64,000 nt of DNA from Extensimonas soli. Lineage in GTDB: Bacteria > Pseudomonadota > Gammaproteobacteria > Burkholderiales > Burkholderiaceae_C. The notes under the pieces are model-generated. The model saw only the letters and a list, made by a program, of their open reading frames with translations, was not told the origin of the DNA and ran no database searches. Both the position numbers and the translations under genes were made by a program. The stretch lies in the NCBI RefSeq assembly GCF_029211265.1, contig NZ_JARGEL010000006.1:1-64000 (forward strand), given 5' to 3'. Below are positions 1 to 13,254 of the stretch, in pieces (position 1 is the stretch's first letter; each line of letters starts with the position of its first letter).

Positions 1-54
1 GACTTGCATCAAGGCACGCTCTTCGAGGCTGAGGTGTGAGTAGGTTTTGGGCAT
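1..54 (-). CDS. IS30-family transposase, N-terminal fragment (cut by window edge)
   Basis: The minus strand reads an ATG at 54 followed by MPKTYSHLSLEERALMQV and then leaves the window. This start, with a 'HLSLEER' helix, is characteristic of IS30-family transposases, whose N-terminal helix-turn-helix binds the element ends. Only 18 codons are visible, so the intactness of the transposase cannot be judged. The call rests on a short but distinctive motif. Confidence 0.6.
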   Translation of the reverse strand, partial: MPKTYSHLSLEERALMQV

Positions 55-97
55 GCAGCAGTTTCTCCGAAAGAGAGTGTTGCACTTGGACTTTGAG
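1..97 (-). mobile_element. End of an IS30-type insertion sequence
   Basis: Just upstream of the transposase start lies the stretch tgttgcacttggactttga (79-97). It resembles the TGTTGCACTT-type terminal inverted repeats of IS30-like elements. The element therefore probably ends near 97 and extends to the left outside the window. The exact end is inferred, because the partner repeat is not visible. Confidence 0.45.
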
Positions 98-175
98 CGC
101 GGGCTATGATTTTCCAGTCGAAGCCTGCTTCATCTTCTCCCGAAGAAAGCCCCTCAGGAAATTGGAATCTGGCCC

Positions 176-452
176 CAACAAGAAAGGCCGAGCGCAGCGA
201 CGGCCCGTGGGGTACCCCCGCCCTTCTGGCTGCGCCGAGGAGCGCAGCGCCCGGCGGGAAAAGGGCGCGCGATTGTCTGAGCGAAGCGCAGCGCAGCGAG
301 TTTCGCGCGACCCCGCCGGGCGCGAGCACCGCAGGTTGCCCTGGGCGCCGGTCAGGCGCACAGGGACGCAGACAGCAGGGTCGCCTTCTTTTGCCTACTT
401 TTCTTGGCGAGACAAGAAAAGTAGGTGCGCCGCCGGGCGCACCTCCCGGCAC
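176..452 (+). repeat. Dispersed ~270-bp repeat, copy 1
   Basis: This stretch is a diverged copy of 49200-49460 in opposite orientation. Both contain the same blocks: a gccgagcgcagcga segment, gcgcccggcgggaaaagggc, a hairpin and a GTGCGCC/GGCGCAC palindrome. The hairpin at 394-425 has a perfect 13-bp stem (cctacttttcttg / caagaaaagtagg) and could stop transcription. No convincing gene lies between 55 and 543; the open frames here are GC-driven and not conserved in the second copy. Confidence 0.8.
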
Positions 453-543
453 CCTCCATCTGCCCCGTCACCTTCGCCAATAATTGGAATCTGACCCCGA
501 TTTCCTCTGACCCCAATTTAGACCCCAATTTCACCGCAGCACC

Positions 544-1224
544 ATGTCAAACCGCATCGCCGTCATCGACTTCGAAACCACGGGCATGGCGCCCGGCGAT
601 GGGGCACGGGCGACCGAGCTGGGGCTGGTGCTGCTCGAAGGCGGGCGCGTGGTGGAGCGCTTTCAGAGCCTGATGCGCACCGGGGCCTGGGTGTCGCCGT
701 TCATCACGCGGCTCACGGGCATCACGCAGACCATGGTCGATGCGGCGCCGCCCGCGGCCGAGGTGATGCGCGAGGCGGCGCGGCTGGTGCAAGGCGTGCC
801 CATGGTCGCGCACAATGCCGCGTTCGACCGCAAGTTCTGGCAGCACGAGCTCGCGCTGGCCGGGCTCGCGGCGCCGCAGCCCTTCGTTTGCACGGTGCTG
901 CTCGCACGGCGCCTGTATCCGCAGGCGGCCAGCCACAGCCTGGGCCACTTGGCAACGCACCTGCAGCTGCCGGCCACGGGCCGCGCGCACCGTGCGCTTG
1001 CCGACGCCGAAATGGCCGCCGCGCTGCTCACGCGCATGCAGCACGATTTGCGCGCGCGCTGGGGCGTGGCGCAGCCGGACTTCGGCATGTTGCAGCAGCT
1101 GCAGCGCCTCGCGCGGCCCGCCGTGCCGCGCTGGCTCGCGCGTCAGGCAGCTGGAGGCGGTGCCGGCGCAGGGGCCGACGAGGCCGCGGATACGGCTGCA
1201 AAAATAGGCAAAATCCGCACTTGA
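544..1224 (+). CDS. DnaQ-like 3'-5' exonuclease (DEDDh)
   Basis: The 226-residue protein is a stand-alone DEDDh exonuclease of the DnaQ/PolC-epsilon type, expected to remove nucleotides from DNA 3' ends. Exo I is seen as DFETTG near residue 9, Exo II as HNAAFD around residue 92, and Exo III as HRALADAEMA around residue 145, so all acidic ligands and the catalytic His are present. The C-terminal ~40 residues are Ala/Gly-rich and probably disordered. The start has only a weak ribosome binding site. Partner and pathway (proofreading or repair) cannot be told from sequence. Confidence 0.85.
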   Translation: MSNRIAVIDFETTGMAPGDGARATELGLVLLEGGRVVERFQSLMRTGAWVSPFITRLTGITQTMVDAAPPAAEVMREAARLVQGVPMVAHNAAFDRKFWQHELALAGLAAPQPFVCTVLLARRLYPQAASHSLGHLATHLQLPATGRAHRALADAEMAAALLTRMQHDLRARWGVAQPDFGMLQQLQRLARPAVPRWLARQAAGGGAGAGADEAADTAAKIGKIRT

Positions 1225-1226
1225 TT

Positions 1227-1305
1227 CGATAGCTGCTTGCGCTTGATCAATCAGCGCAAGAGGCCGTTTTCTTTTGTAAAAATCGATCCTGAATTCATAG
1301 CAAAC
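1227..1305 (+). repeat. Comamonadaceae small palindromic repeat
   Basis: The core gatagctgcttgcgcttgat is followed by a near-complementary atcagcgcaag arm and then aggccgtttt, filling the gap between the exonuclease and aroG. Related cores occur at 13186, 24077, 30290, 35450 and, inside a gene, 46327. The palindrome could fold in RNA; its function is unknown. Confidence 0.65.
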
Positions 1306-1309
1306 CACC

Positions 1310-2422
1310 ATGACCCAGCATGTCCTCCCCGCCGCCACGCCGCTTGCCACGCACGACCACACGCGCACCGACGACACGCGCATCAAGGCCGTGCGCCCTT
1401 TGATCACGCCGGCGCTGCTGCAGGAATGGCTGCCCGCGCCCGAGGCCGCGCAGCAGCTCGTGGAGCAAAGCCGCGCCGCGATCGCGCGCGTGCTGCACGG
1501 GCAGGACGACCGGCTCGTGGTCGTCGTCGGGCCCTGCTCTATCCATGACCACGACCAGGCGCTCGAATACGCGCGCGCCCTGCAGGGCGAGGCCCAGGCG
1601 CTGCAGGATGCGTTGCTCGTCGTGATGCGCGTGTATTTCGAAAAGCCGCGCACCACGGTGGGCTGGAAGGGCTACATCAACGACCCGCACCTCGACGGCA
1701 GCTTTGCCATCAACGAGGGGCTGGAGATGGCGCGCCGGCTGCTGCTCGACGTGCTTGCGCTGGGCCTGCCCGTGGGCACGGAGTTTCTCGACTTGCTGAG
1801 CCCGCAGTTCATCAGCGACCTGGTGAGCTGGGGCGCGATCGGTGCGCGCACGACCGAAAGCCAGAGCCACCGCCAGCTCGCGAGCGGCCTCTCGTGCCCC
1901 GTGGGCTTCAAGAACGGCACCGACGGCGGCGTGAAGGTGGCCGTCGATGCCATTGTGGCCGCGCAGGCGCCGCACGCCTTCATGGGCATGACCAAGATGG
2001 GGCAGGCCGCGATCTTCGAGACGCGCGGCAACGCGGACTGCCACGTGATCCTGCGCGGCGGCAAGCAGCCTAACTACAGCCCTGCCGATGTGGACGCCGC
2101 GTGCCAGCTGCTGCAGGCCGCGGGGTTGCACGCGCAGGTGATGATCGACGTTTCACACGCCAACAGCCTCAAGCAGCACCAGCGCCAGATCGCGGTCGCG
2201 GCCGAGGTCGCGCAGCAAATCGCTGCGGGCGACGCGCGCATCATGGGCGTGATGATCGAAAGCCACCTGCACGAAGGCCGCCAGGACATCGTGCCCGGCG
2301 AGCCGCTGCGCCACGGCGTGTCGGTGACCGACGCCTGCATAGGCTGGGCGCAGACCGTGCCCGTGCTGCGCGGCCTCGCCGACGCCGTGCGCGCGCGACG
2401 TGCGCACAAAAACAAGGGGTGA
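1310..2422 (+). CDS. aroG: 3-deoxy-7-phosphoheptulonate (DAHP) synthase, class I
   Basis: The 370-residue protein condenses phosphoenolpyruvate and erythrose 4-phosphate, the first step of the shikimate pathway. It matches the AroG/F/H family in length and motifs: GPCSIHD near residue 67, RVYFEKPRTTVGWKG around 104, a GARTTESQSHR segment and GFKNGTDGG. The metal and substrate ligands of class I enzymes appear intact. Which aromatic amino acid inhibits it cannot be decided by eye. It stands alone here, with the small repeat at 1227-1305 upstream. Confidence 0.95.
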   Translation: MTQHVLPAATPLATHDHTRTDDTRIKAVRPLITPALLQEWLPAPEAAQQLVEQSRAAIARVLHGQDDRLVVVVGPCSIHDHDQALEYARALQGEAQALQDALLVVMRVYFEKPRTTVGWKGYINDPHLDGSFAINEGLEMARRLLLDVLALGLPVGTEFLDLLSPQFISDLVSWGAIGARTTESQSHRQLASGLSCPVGFKNGTDGGVKVAVDAIVAAQAPHAFMGMTKMGQAAIFETRGNADCHVILRGGKQPNYSPADVDAACQLLQAAGLHAQVMIDVSHANSLKQHQRQIAVAAEVAQQIAAGDARIMGVMIESHLHEGRQDIVPGEPLRHGVSVTDACIGWAQTVPVLRGLADAVRARRAHKNKG

Positions 2423-2505
2423 AGACGGGGCGCAGCCCAAAGCTGCATGCAGCGGCGCTGCACCGCACCCTGGGCGCTCACATGCGCCCTTCTGCAGAAT
2501 CCGCG

Positions 2506-3168
2506 TCAAAACTGCTTGCGCAGTGAGAGGAAGCTCACCAGCGGGTCCAGGCGTACCGAGGCCGTGACGGGTGCGCCGCCCATGGCAGGCACGGTGCCCG
2601 TGGCGTTGGTCTTGAGGTAGAGCTTTTGCACGGACAAAGCCAGACTGTAGCCGTCACGCAAGGGCCAGTCGGCACCGACGAGGAAGGCGCCGCCAAAGGC
2701 GTTGTCCACCTTGACGTTTTGCAGCGCGTTGGAACTGGCGCTGAACACCTTCATGTAGACCATGCCGCCGCCGATGTAGGGGCGGATGGGGCCCCACATG
2801 CCGGGCGTGTAATTCATGGTGAGGATTGCAGGCCCGACCTTGGCCTGGGTGAGTTGCCCCAGCGGGGCGAGGTTGCCCGTGCCGGTGAGGTTGGATCTGA
2901 CGGGGTTGGCAAGATCCAGACGAGCCATCCAGTGGGGCGTGAAGTGGTAGCCGATTTCCACGCCCAATACGTTGTCGCTGCTGGCGTGCACCCCGGCGCC
3001 GGGCACGGGACCGCCCGCGTAGAGGTCGGCCTTGGTGCTGAAGGCGAGGTGCACAGGCCCCACTGCCACCGACCAGGGTGATGCACCTTCGGGTGCGGTT
3101 TGCGCATGGGCGCTGCCAAGCAGCGCGACGCAGGCCAATGGAAGCAGTGCGCGGGAAAAGGGTTTCAT
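2506..3168 (-). CDS. ompW: OmpW-family outer membrane protein
   Basis: The protein has 220 residues. It has a signal peptide (MKPFSRALLPLACVALLG, cleavage after AHA) and an amphipathic beta-barrel pattern ending in phenylalanine (RKQF), as expected of an OmpW eight-stranded barrel. The ATG at 3168 is preferred because AAGGAGA lies just upstream; the frame remains open to 3225 without a good binding site. It follows bphD on the same strand. OmpW/AlkL-type proteins often accompany catabolic operons for hydrophobic compounds, so uptake of the aromatic substrate is a reasonable inference but unproven. Confidence 0.85.
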   Translation of the reverse strand: MKPFSRALLPLACVALLGSAHAQTAPEGASPWSVAVGPVHLAFSTKADLYAGGPVPGAGVHASSDNVLGVEIGYHFTPHWMARLDLANPVRSNLTGTGNLAPLGQLTQAKVGPAILTMNYTPGMWGPIRPYIGGGMVYMKVFSASSNALQNVKVDNAFGGAFLVGADWPLRDGYSLALSVQKLYLKTNATGTVPAMGGAPVTASVRLDPLVSFLSLRKQF

Positions 3169-3235
3169 CGAAGTCTCCTTGCGCTCTTGAGGGAAATGGC
3201 CCAAGGGGCCGGTTTTTATGGCCAAGCAGCAGCGT

Positions 3236-3254
3236 GCCTCCCCCTGCGGGGAGG
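3236..3254 (-). terminator. Short GC-rich hairpin between bphD and ompW
   Basis: A cctcccc arm pairs with ggggagg (7-bp stem) in the 128-bp gap between bphD and ompW. There is no clear U-tract on the minus-strand RNA, so this may be an mRNA-processing or attenuation hairpin rather than a full terminator. Confidence 0.3.
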
Positions 3255-3296
3255 TGGGCTACAGCTTTCGCTCTGGGGGAAAAGGGGAAACGGCGC

Positions 3297-4166
<870 letters not shown>

Positions 4167-4188
4167 CTAAAAAATTGAATGACGCGGT

Positions 4189-5070
4189 TCAGCGCTGGCC
4201 GCGTACCGACTTGTGACCCCACATGGCGGTGCGGTTGTGGCGCACCACCGTCCAGGAGGAATCCACCGTGCGCGGTCCCCAGCCGAACTCGACTTCGATC
4301 ATGGGCGACGGCGTTTCGGCATAGAAGGAGATCGTATGGTCGTTGGTGTGGCGCCCGAGCAGGGAAGTGATGCGCCCGGCCGCGTCCAGCCGATCGAAGG
4401 CATAGCCCACGTCGTCTATGGTGTTGGCTTGCAGCATGAAATGGTGGATGCGCTTGGGGATTGGGAAGGCAGCCAGGGCGATCGTGTGGTGGCGCCCATT
4501 GCAGTGCAGGAAGTGCGCGGGCACGCTCATTTCCGGCCCCATCTGGATGTCGATGATGTCGGACAGCACAAAGCCCAGCACTTCGGTGTAGAACGCCATC
4601 GCCTTGGCGGTGTCGGGGACGCAGCGCACGAAATGCCCGATACCCTGGTCGCCTGTGACGAAGCCCGACACGGGAGCGCTGGGCAGGAAGGGCTGGTCGA
4701 AGGTTTCTGCCGGGCCGTAGTAAATCTCGAGCGGCAGGCCGAAGGGGTCTTGCAGGCACAACAGGCCCATGACTTTGCGCTGCTGCATGAGCGCTTCGTC
4801 ACCGCGGGTGAAGGCTACCCCTGCCTGGCGCAGCTTGTCGGCCATGCGCTCGAGCGCAGCGGCGTCATCCACTTCCAAGCCTGCGTAGGCTAGGTCGTCG
4901 AGTTCGCCCGGCTGCACGGCGATGCGCCAGGCACGCTGATCGGCACGGTACAGCGCAGCGTCGCCGGCAGCACCCGCCGCCATCAAACCCACGTTTTGCG
5001 TCAAAAAGTAGTCCCAGGCGGGTACGTCCTTGACGGCGAAGCCGAGGTAACCCAAACGTTCGATGCTCAT
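4189..5070 (-). CDS. bphC: 2,3-dihydroxybiphenyl 1,2-dioxygenase (extradiol)
   Basis: The 293-residue type I extradiol dioxygenase opens the catechol ring next to the hydroxyls, using Fe(II). It has two vicinal-oxygen-chelate domains. The metal ligands are His146 (GIGHFVRC), His at 209-210 (RIHHFML) and a Glu near 259 (MIEVEFGWG), matching BphC numbering. The ATG at 5070 is chosen because AAGGAGA precedes it and the family starts MSIxxLGYLG; the frame continues upstream only by overlapping bphB. It sits between bphB and bphD, as in biphenyl operons. Confidence 0.93.
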   Translation of the reverse strand: MSIERLGYLGFAVKDVPAWDYFLTQNVGLMAAGAAGDAALYRADQRAWRIAVQPGELDDLAYAGLEVDDAAALERMADKLRQAGVAFTRGDEALMQQRKVMGLLCLQDPFGLPLEIYYGPAETFDQPFLPSAPVSGFVTGDQGIGHFVRCVPDTAKAMAFYTEVLGFVLSDIIDIQMGPEMSVPAHFLHCNGRHHTIALAAFPIPKRIHHFMLQANTIDDVGYAFDRLDAAGRITSLLGRHTNDHTISFYAETPSPMIEVEFGWGPRTVDSSWTVVRHNRTAMWGHKSVRGQR

Positions 5071-5083
5071 GTCTTCTCCTTGG

Positions 5084-6861
<1,778 letters not shown>

Positions 6862-6954
6862 GCCATATCTCCTTCAATGAACGAGGGTGCAGATGATCCC
6901 GTAGCGGCAGCCATGCGATGCTGCGCTGGACGGGCCTGCGGGGGATCGATGAAT

Positions 6955-6978
6955 GCTGTTTGCCCTGGGGCAAACAGC
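6955..6978 (-). other. Perfect hairpin between bphA1 and bphA2
   Basis: gctgtttgcc and ggcaaacagc form a 10-bp stem with a 4-nt loop. It lies in the only sizeable gap in the bphA1-D gene string and lacks a U-run. It may protect or process the mRNA so that the subunits are made in different amounts; that role is inferred. Confidence 0.5.
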
Positions 6979-7024
6979 GCGAAAAGACTGGGAGGCGGTA
7001 TCGAAATGCCGAGACTTGGGTGGC

Positions 7025-8876
<1,852 letters not shown>

Positions 8877-8947
8877 GCGTGCTCCAGTGATGATGATCGA
8901 TGGCGGGGAGTCTTCTGAACATCTGTTCGATGGTTGGTAATTATGAT

Positions 8948-9027
8948 GAAAAATGTTTGTCTTGGAATTGGTGGAAACCCTAAGCAAATCTCGATATTTT
9001 TATTGTTACCATCAAAAAACATTTTTC
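8948..9027. promoter_or_regulatory. Divergent bph promoter region with an 11-bp inverted repeat
   Basis: The 217-bp gap between the divergent small membrane gene and the GntR regulator is markedly AT-rich. It holds a perfect inverted repeat, gaaaaatgttt (8948-8958) and aaacatttttc (9017-9027). Spaced operator arms fit DNA looping by a GntR-type repressor, but no binding data exist. Promoters for both directions must lie here. Confidence 0.5.
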
Positions 9028-9093
9028 TTGGTGCTCGCTCTCTTCCCCGGTTGCAGGGGCGGGTGTTTTTCCACGCTGTGATCTCCTAAACCC

Positions 9094-9801
9094 ATGCTCC
9101 ACGACATAGCCTTTTCCGTTGCGTCTTCTGGAGCAGAGGACACGCCGCGTACGCTGATAGAGACGGCCTACCGCGGCCTGCGCCGCGCCATCATCGACGG
9201 CAAACATGCGCCCAATGAGCCGCTGCGCGTCGAACACCTGAAAAAGACCTATCAAGTCAGTGCCGGCACCTTGCGCGAGGCCTTGGCGCTGCTGGTGTCG
9301 GATGCGCTGGTGGTCACGCAGGGCTACCGCGGCTTCAAAGTGGCGCCGATGTCGCTGCAGGACCTGGCCGACTTGTGCCGCGTGCGCACCTTGATCGAGT
9401 GCGAAGCTGTGCGCGAAAGCCTGCAGCAGGGCAAGGACGATTGGGAGGCCGAGGTGGTGGCCGCTTACCACAAGCTCTCGCGCGCGGAGGAGCGGGTGTT
9501 GGTAGATGCCATTGGCGGATTTGACGAATGGGAAGTGCGCAACCGCGAGTTCCACGAAGCCTTGGTGTGCGCCTGCTCTTCAGGGTGGCTGCGCCGCATG
9601 CGCGCCGTGCTGTATCAACTGGCCGAGCGTTACCGGCGCCTCTCGGCTTTCGAAGGTGCGCCGCCGCAGGAGTTGCATGACGAACATGCTGAAATTTACG
9701 CCGCAGTGATGGCGCGCGATGTAGCGCGCACGACAGAACTGCTGGATCGGCACATCCACCACGCATTCACCGTGATACGCGCAAGCAATGTGTTGAAATA
9801 G
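9094..9801 (+). CDS. GntR-family (FCD) regulator, BphS-like
   Basis: The 235-residue protein has an N-terminal winged helix (about residues 22-88, with [19 protein letters not shown] as the recognition region) and a C-terminal all-helical FCD domain with the ligand/metal pattern [14 protein letters not shown] and later [10 protein letters not shown] and RHIHHAF. It is divergent from the bph genes and upstream of bphA4. In KKS102-type systems a GntR protein, BphS, represses the bph operon until an intermediate binds. The same role is inferred here from position and family. Confidence 0.8.
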   Translation: MLHDIAFSVASSGAEDTPRTLIETAYRGLRRAIIDGKHAPNEPLRVEHLKKTYQVSAGTLREALALLVSDALVVTQGYRGFKVAPMSLQDLADLCRVRTLIECEAVRESLQQGKDDWEAEVVAAYHKLSRAEERVLVDAIGGFDEWEVRNREFHEALVCACSSGWLRRMRAVLYQLAERYRRLSAFEGAPPQELHDEHAEIYAAVMARDVARTTELLDRHIHHAFTVIRASNVLK

Positions 9802-9842
9802 ACGGTTGTTTTTTTGTTGTTCCTTTCATTGAATCCTCCCCC

Positions 9843-11069
9843 ATGTCTCAAGAAGCATTGAAGTCCCCCGTCGTCGTCCTCGGCGCTGGTTTGGCCGCTG
9901 TCTCTTTTGCCAGCGAACTGCGCCAGGCCGGCTATGCAGGCCCGCTCACCGTGGTCGGCGACGAAGCCGAGCCGCCCTACGACCGCCCGCCCTTGTCCAA
10001 GGACTTCATGGGCCATGGCGACGCCGAAAAAATCCGCCTCGACTGCAAGCGCGCGCCCGAGGTCGAATGGCTGCTGGGCGTATCTGCGCAGTCGTTCGAC
10101 CCACAGGCGCACACGGTGGCGCTGTCGGACGGGCGCACGCTGCCCTACGGCACGCTGGTGCTGGCCACGGGTGCGACGCCGCGCACGCTGCCCGCTTTGC
10201 AGGGCGCGCCCATGCCCGTGTACACCCTGCGCACGCTCGAAGACGCACGGCGCATCCAGGCCGGGCTGCACCCGCAGGCGCGGCTGTTGATCGTGGGCGG
10301 CGGCGTGATCGGGCTCGAGCTTGCGGCCACGGCGCTCGCTGCAGGCGCCAGCGTGACGCTGGTCGAAACCCAGCCGCGCCTCATGGGCCGCGCGGCTTCT
10401 CCCACGCTCTCGGACTTCGTTGCGCGCTACCACGCGGCGCAGGGGGTGGACTTGCGCTTTGGCCGCAGCGTCGCGGGCTTTGCTGACGGCGCCGTGCTGC
10501 TCGACGACGGCACGCGCATCGCGGCCGACATGGTGGTCGTGGGCATAGGCGTGGTGACCAACGACGCGCTTGCGCGTGCGGCCGGGCTGGCCTGCGACGA
10601 TGGTATCTTCGTCGATGCCTTCGGGCGCACCACCTGCCCCGATGTCTATGCCATAGGCGACGTGACGCGCCAGCGCAACCCCTTGAGCGGGCGCTTCGAG
10701 CGCATCGAAACCTGGTCGAACGCGCAAAACCAGGCCATCGCGGTGGCGCGCCACCTCGTCGATCCGACCGCGCCCGCGTATGCGGAGTTGCCATGGTATT
10801 GGTCCGACCAGGGCGCGCTGCGTATCCAGGTGGCGGGGCTGGCGAGCGGCGACGAGGAAATCGTGCGCGGCGAGCTCTCCATCGACGCGCCCAAGTTCAC
10901 GCTGATCGAGCTGCAAAAGGGCCGCATCGTGGGCGCCACCTGCGTGAACAACGCGCGCGACTTCGCGCCGCTGCGCCGATTGCTCGCAGCCGGCGCGCAG
11001 CCCGACCGCGCCGCGCTCGCCGACCCGGCCACCGATTTGCGCAAGCTCGCGGCCGCCGTGGGCGCTTGA
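9843..11069 (+). CDS. bphA4: Ferredoxin-NAD(+) reductase of the dioxygenase
   Basis: This 408-residue FAD enzyme moves electrons from NADH to the Rieske ferredoxin BphA3. It has the FAD-binding GAGLAAVSF at the N terminus, the NADH-binding [10 protein letters not shown] around residue 152, and the second FAD motif [11 protein letters not shown] around residue 260. Length and many segments ([31 protein letters not shown]) agree with what I recall of the KKS102 BphA4 structure. It follows the GntR gene by 41 bp on the plus strand, away from the rest of the oxygenase genes. Confidence 0.93.
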   Translation: MSQEALKSPVVVLGAGLAAVSFASELRQAGYAGPLTVVGDEAEPPYDRPPLSKDFMGHGDAEKIRLDCKRAPEVEWLLGVSAQSFDPQAHTVALSDGRTLPYGTLVLATGATPRTLPALQGAPMPVYTLRTLEDARRIQAGLHPQARLLIVGGGVIGLELAATALAAGASVTLVETQPRLMGRAASPTLSDFVARYHAAQGVDLRFGRSVAGFADGAVLLDDGTRIAADMVVVGIGVVTNDALARAAGLACDDGIFVDAFGRTTCPDVYAIGDVTRQRNPLSGRFERIETWSNAQNQAIAVARHLVDPTAPAYAELPWYWSDQGALRIQVAGLASGDEEIVRGELSIDAPKFTLIELQKGRIVGATCVNNARDFAPLRRLLAAGAQPDRAALADPATDLRKLAAAVGA

Positions 11070-11145
11070 GTGCTTGCACGTGACCGGCACGTAGCTCAGG
11101 GAAAACCCGCGCACCGGCGCGGTACGGCGTTTCTAGAATGAGCAA

Positions 11146-11166
11146 GGCCCCGTTTCTCGCGGGGCC
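11146..11166 (+). terminator. GC-rich hairpin after bphA4
   Basis: ggccccg pairs with cggggcc around a 7-nt loop, between bphA4 and the TRAP receptor gene. No T-run follows, so termination is uncertain; it could equally be a leader hairpin of the next gene, whose ribosome site (GAGGAGA) follows at about 11177. Confidence 0.35.
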
Positions 11167-11190
11167 ATGCTCTATTGAGGAGACACATTC

Positions 11191-12273
11191 ATGGATCGTC
11201 GTTCGCTCATCAAAAATGCCGGCATCGCCGGAGTGCTCGCCGCGGGGGCGGCACCTGCGGTGCATGCGCAGCAGGCCATACGCTGGCGGCTCGCGTCGAG
11301 TTTTCCGCGCTCGCTGGACATCGTGTATGGCTGCTCGGAGCTCTTTGCCAAAATGGTCAAGAGCATGTCGGGCGGCAAGTTCGAGATCAGCATCCACAGC
11401 CCCGGCGAGCTGATGCCGGCCTTTGGCGTGTTCGACGGCGTACAAAGTGGCTCGGTCGAGATTTGCCACACCATGGGCTACTATTTTTATGGCAAGAACC
11501 CGGCGTTTGCGCTGAGCTCTTGCGTGCCTTTTGGCCTCAATTCTCGGCAGATGACGGCCTGGCTCATGCACGGCAACGGGCGCAAGCTCGTGAACGAGTT
11601 TTACGCGCAATACGGCGTCACGAGCTTTTTCGGCGGCAATACGGGTACGCAGATGGGCGGCTGGTTTCGCAAGGAGATCAAGACGCCGACCGACTTCAAG
11701 GGTTTGAAGATGCGCATGGGCGGCGGACTGATTGGCGAGGTGGTGCAAAAACTCGGCGCCGTGCCGCAGAACATCCCGGGCGGCGAGGTCTATACCGCGC
11801 TCGAAAAAGGCACCATAGACGCCGCCGAGTGGGTGGGCCCCTACGACGACCAGAAGCTCGGCTTCAACCGGGTGGCGCCGTATTACTATTACCCCGGCTG
11901 GTGGGAGGGCGGGCCGAACGTGGACTTGTTCGTCAACCAGAAGGCCCTTGCCGCGCTGCCCGACGAATACAAGACCATCCTCGAGGCGGCATCGCTGTAC
12001 CTGCACACCAACGTGCAGGCCAAGTATGACGCCCTGAATCCGGGGGCGCTCAAGCAGCTCGTTGCGGCCAAGACCAAGGTGCTGCCGTTTTCGCAAGCCA
12101 TCATGGAAGCCTCGTACAAGGCTTCGATGGAGGTGTTTGCCGAAAACGACGCCAAGAGCCCCGAGTGGCGCAAAATCTACGCCGACATGCGCGCCTTCCA
12201 GCGCGACGAGGTGCTGTGGTTCCGCTTTGCCGAGGCCTCGTTCGACGGCTTCATGTTCCGGCAAAAGCTCTGA
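11191..12273 (+). CDS. TRAP transporter substrate-binding protein (DctP family)
   Basis: The 360-residue periplasmic receptor has a Tat/Sec-like signal (MDRRSLIKNAGIAG, cleavage after VHA). Typical DctP features follow: a KTPTDFKGLKMRMGG segment and the substrate Arg region, then TALEKGTIDAAEWVGPYDD. The sequence resembles receptors for 2-oxo acids or similar carboxylates. No DctQ or DctM membrane genes are adjacent, so it is an orphan receptor that must use a transporter encoded elsewhere. It has a good GAGGAGA ribosome site. Confidence 0.88.
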   Translation: MDRRSLIKNAGIAGVLAAGAAPAVHAQQAIRWRLASSFPRSLDIVYGCSELFAKMVKSMSGGKFEISIHSPGELMPAFGVFDGVQSGSVEICHTMGYYFYGKNPAFALSSCVPFGLNSRQMTAWLMHGNGRKLVNEFYAQYGVTSFFGGNTGTQMGGWFRKEIKTPTDFKGLKMRMGGGLIGEVVQKLGAVPQNIPGGEVYTALEKGTIDAAEWVGPYDDQKLGFNRVAPYYYYPGWWEGGPNVDLFVNQKALAALPDEYKTILEAASLYLHTNVQAKYDALNPGALKQLVAAKTKVLPFSQAIMEASYKASMEVFAENDAKSPEWRKIYADMRAFQRDEVLWFRFAEASFDGFMFRQKL

Positions 12274-12283
12274 AAGCTGCGGA

Positions 12284-13234
12284 TCAGCGGCTCGCCACGA
12301 TGGCCGTACCCGCGGCGCGCCGCGCCGCGCGCGTGCACACGAAGATGCCGCCCACGACGAGCGCCGTGCCCGCGGCCATCCACGGCGTGAAGGGCTCCTC
12401 CAGAAACCACACGCCCATGAAGATGGTGGACAGCGGCCCCACCATGCCGATCTGTGTTGCTGCACTTGCGCCTATGCGCTCTATCGCCATCATCATCAGC
12501 AGGATGGGCGCGGCGGTGCACAGCGTGGCGTTGAGCAGCGACAGCCACAGCACGGGCGGCGCGACGACGGCGGCCGCGAGTGGCCGCGTCAGCGCAAAGT
12601 GCAGCAGGCAGCACAGGCAGGCCACGGTGCTCGCCAGGCCCACGAGCCGCAGTGAGCCCAGCCGGCGCACCAGGGCGTCGCTGTGCACCAGGTACACGGC
12701 GTAGCTGAGCGCGCTCAGCAGCACGAGCAGCGTGCCCCAGGCCACGTGTGCGCCTTGTACGTGGACTTCGAGGCCGAACACCAGCACCACGCCGCAGTAG
12801 CTGATCGCCATGCCCAGCAGTTGCCCCCAGCGTATGCCGCGGCCATAGACGATGCGTGCGAGCAGCATCACGAGCGTGGGGTTCAGGTAGAGGATGAGTC
12901 GCTCCAGGCTGGCGCTGATGTAGCGCAGGCCCTCGAAATCGAGCAGGCTCGCGAGGTAGTAGCCCGTCACGCCGAGTGCGAGCACGCTCAGGCGCTCGCG
13001 CGCCGTCAGCCGCGGGCGGCCCCGGCCCGCCCACCAGGCCATCAGCACGAACATGGGCAGCGCGAACAGCATGCGGTACATCAGCAGCGCGACGGCGTCG
13101 GCACCGTGGCGGTACGCGAGTTTGACGATGATCGCCTTGGCGCTGAAACCGACCGCGCCGAGCAGCGCGAGGACGAGTCCGGATGCTATTCTTTCGCTAG
13201 CTGCTTGTGCTTGCTGTATCTTGGCTGAGGGCAC
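12284..13234 (-). CDS. EamA/DMT-family membrane transporter
   Basis: This approximately 316-residue protein has ten predicted membrane helices and two EamA repeats (LLGAVGFSAKAIIVKLAY... and WGTLLVLLSALSYAVYLVHS...), a drug/metabolite exporter layout. No ATG exists near the expected start. The GTG at 13234 is chosen; a TTG at 13246 is possible, downstream of the tctA stop. The first codons lie within a small palindromic repeat (13186-13250). The substrate is unknown. It converges with the TRAP receptor gene and follows tctA closely. Confidence 0.75.
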   Translation of the reverse strand: MPSAKIQQAQAASERIASGLVLALLGAVGFSAKAIIVKLAYRHGADAVALLMYRMLFALPMFVLMAWWAGRGRPRLTARERLSVLALGVTGYYLASLLDFEGLRYISASLERLILYLNPTLVMLLARIVYGRGIRWGQLLGMAISYCGVVLVFGLEVHVQGAHVAWGTLLVLLSALSYAVYLVHSDALVRRLGSLRLVGLASTVACLCCLLHFALTRPLAAAVVAPPVLWLSLLNATLCTAAPILLMMMAIERIGASAATQIGMVGPLSTIFMGVWFLEEPFTPWMAAGTALVVGGIFVCTRAARRAAGTAIVASR

Positions 13235-13250
13235 TTTGGGCTTCAAAATC
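13186..13250 (-). repeat. Comamonadaceae small palindromic repeat at the eamA start
   Basis: On the minus strand this reads ttttgaagccc, then gcaagcacaagcagctagcg and ending in aatagca, a diverged member of the AGCTGC/GCGCTT family seen at 1227 and 30290. It overlaps the proposed start codons of the EamA gene, so repeat sequence now supplies its N-terminal residues. Confidence 0.5.
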
Positions 13251-13254
13251 GAAA

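Noticed and set aside
36-494. Open frames over the repeat at 176-452
   Set aside because: They are not maintained in the second copy of the repeat at 49200-49460 and have no family resemblance.
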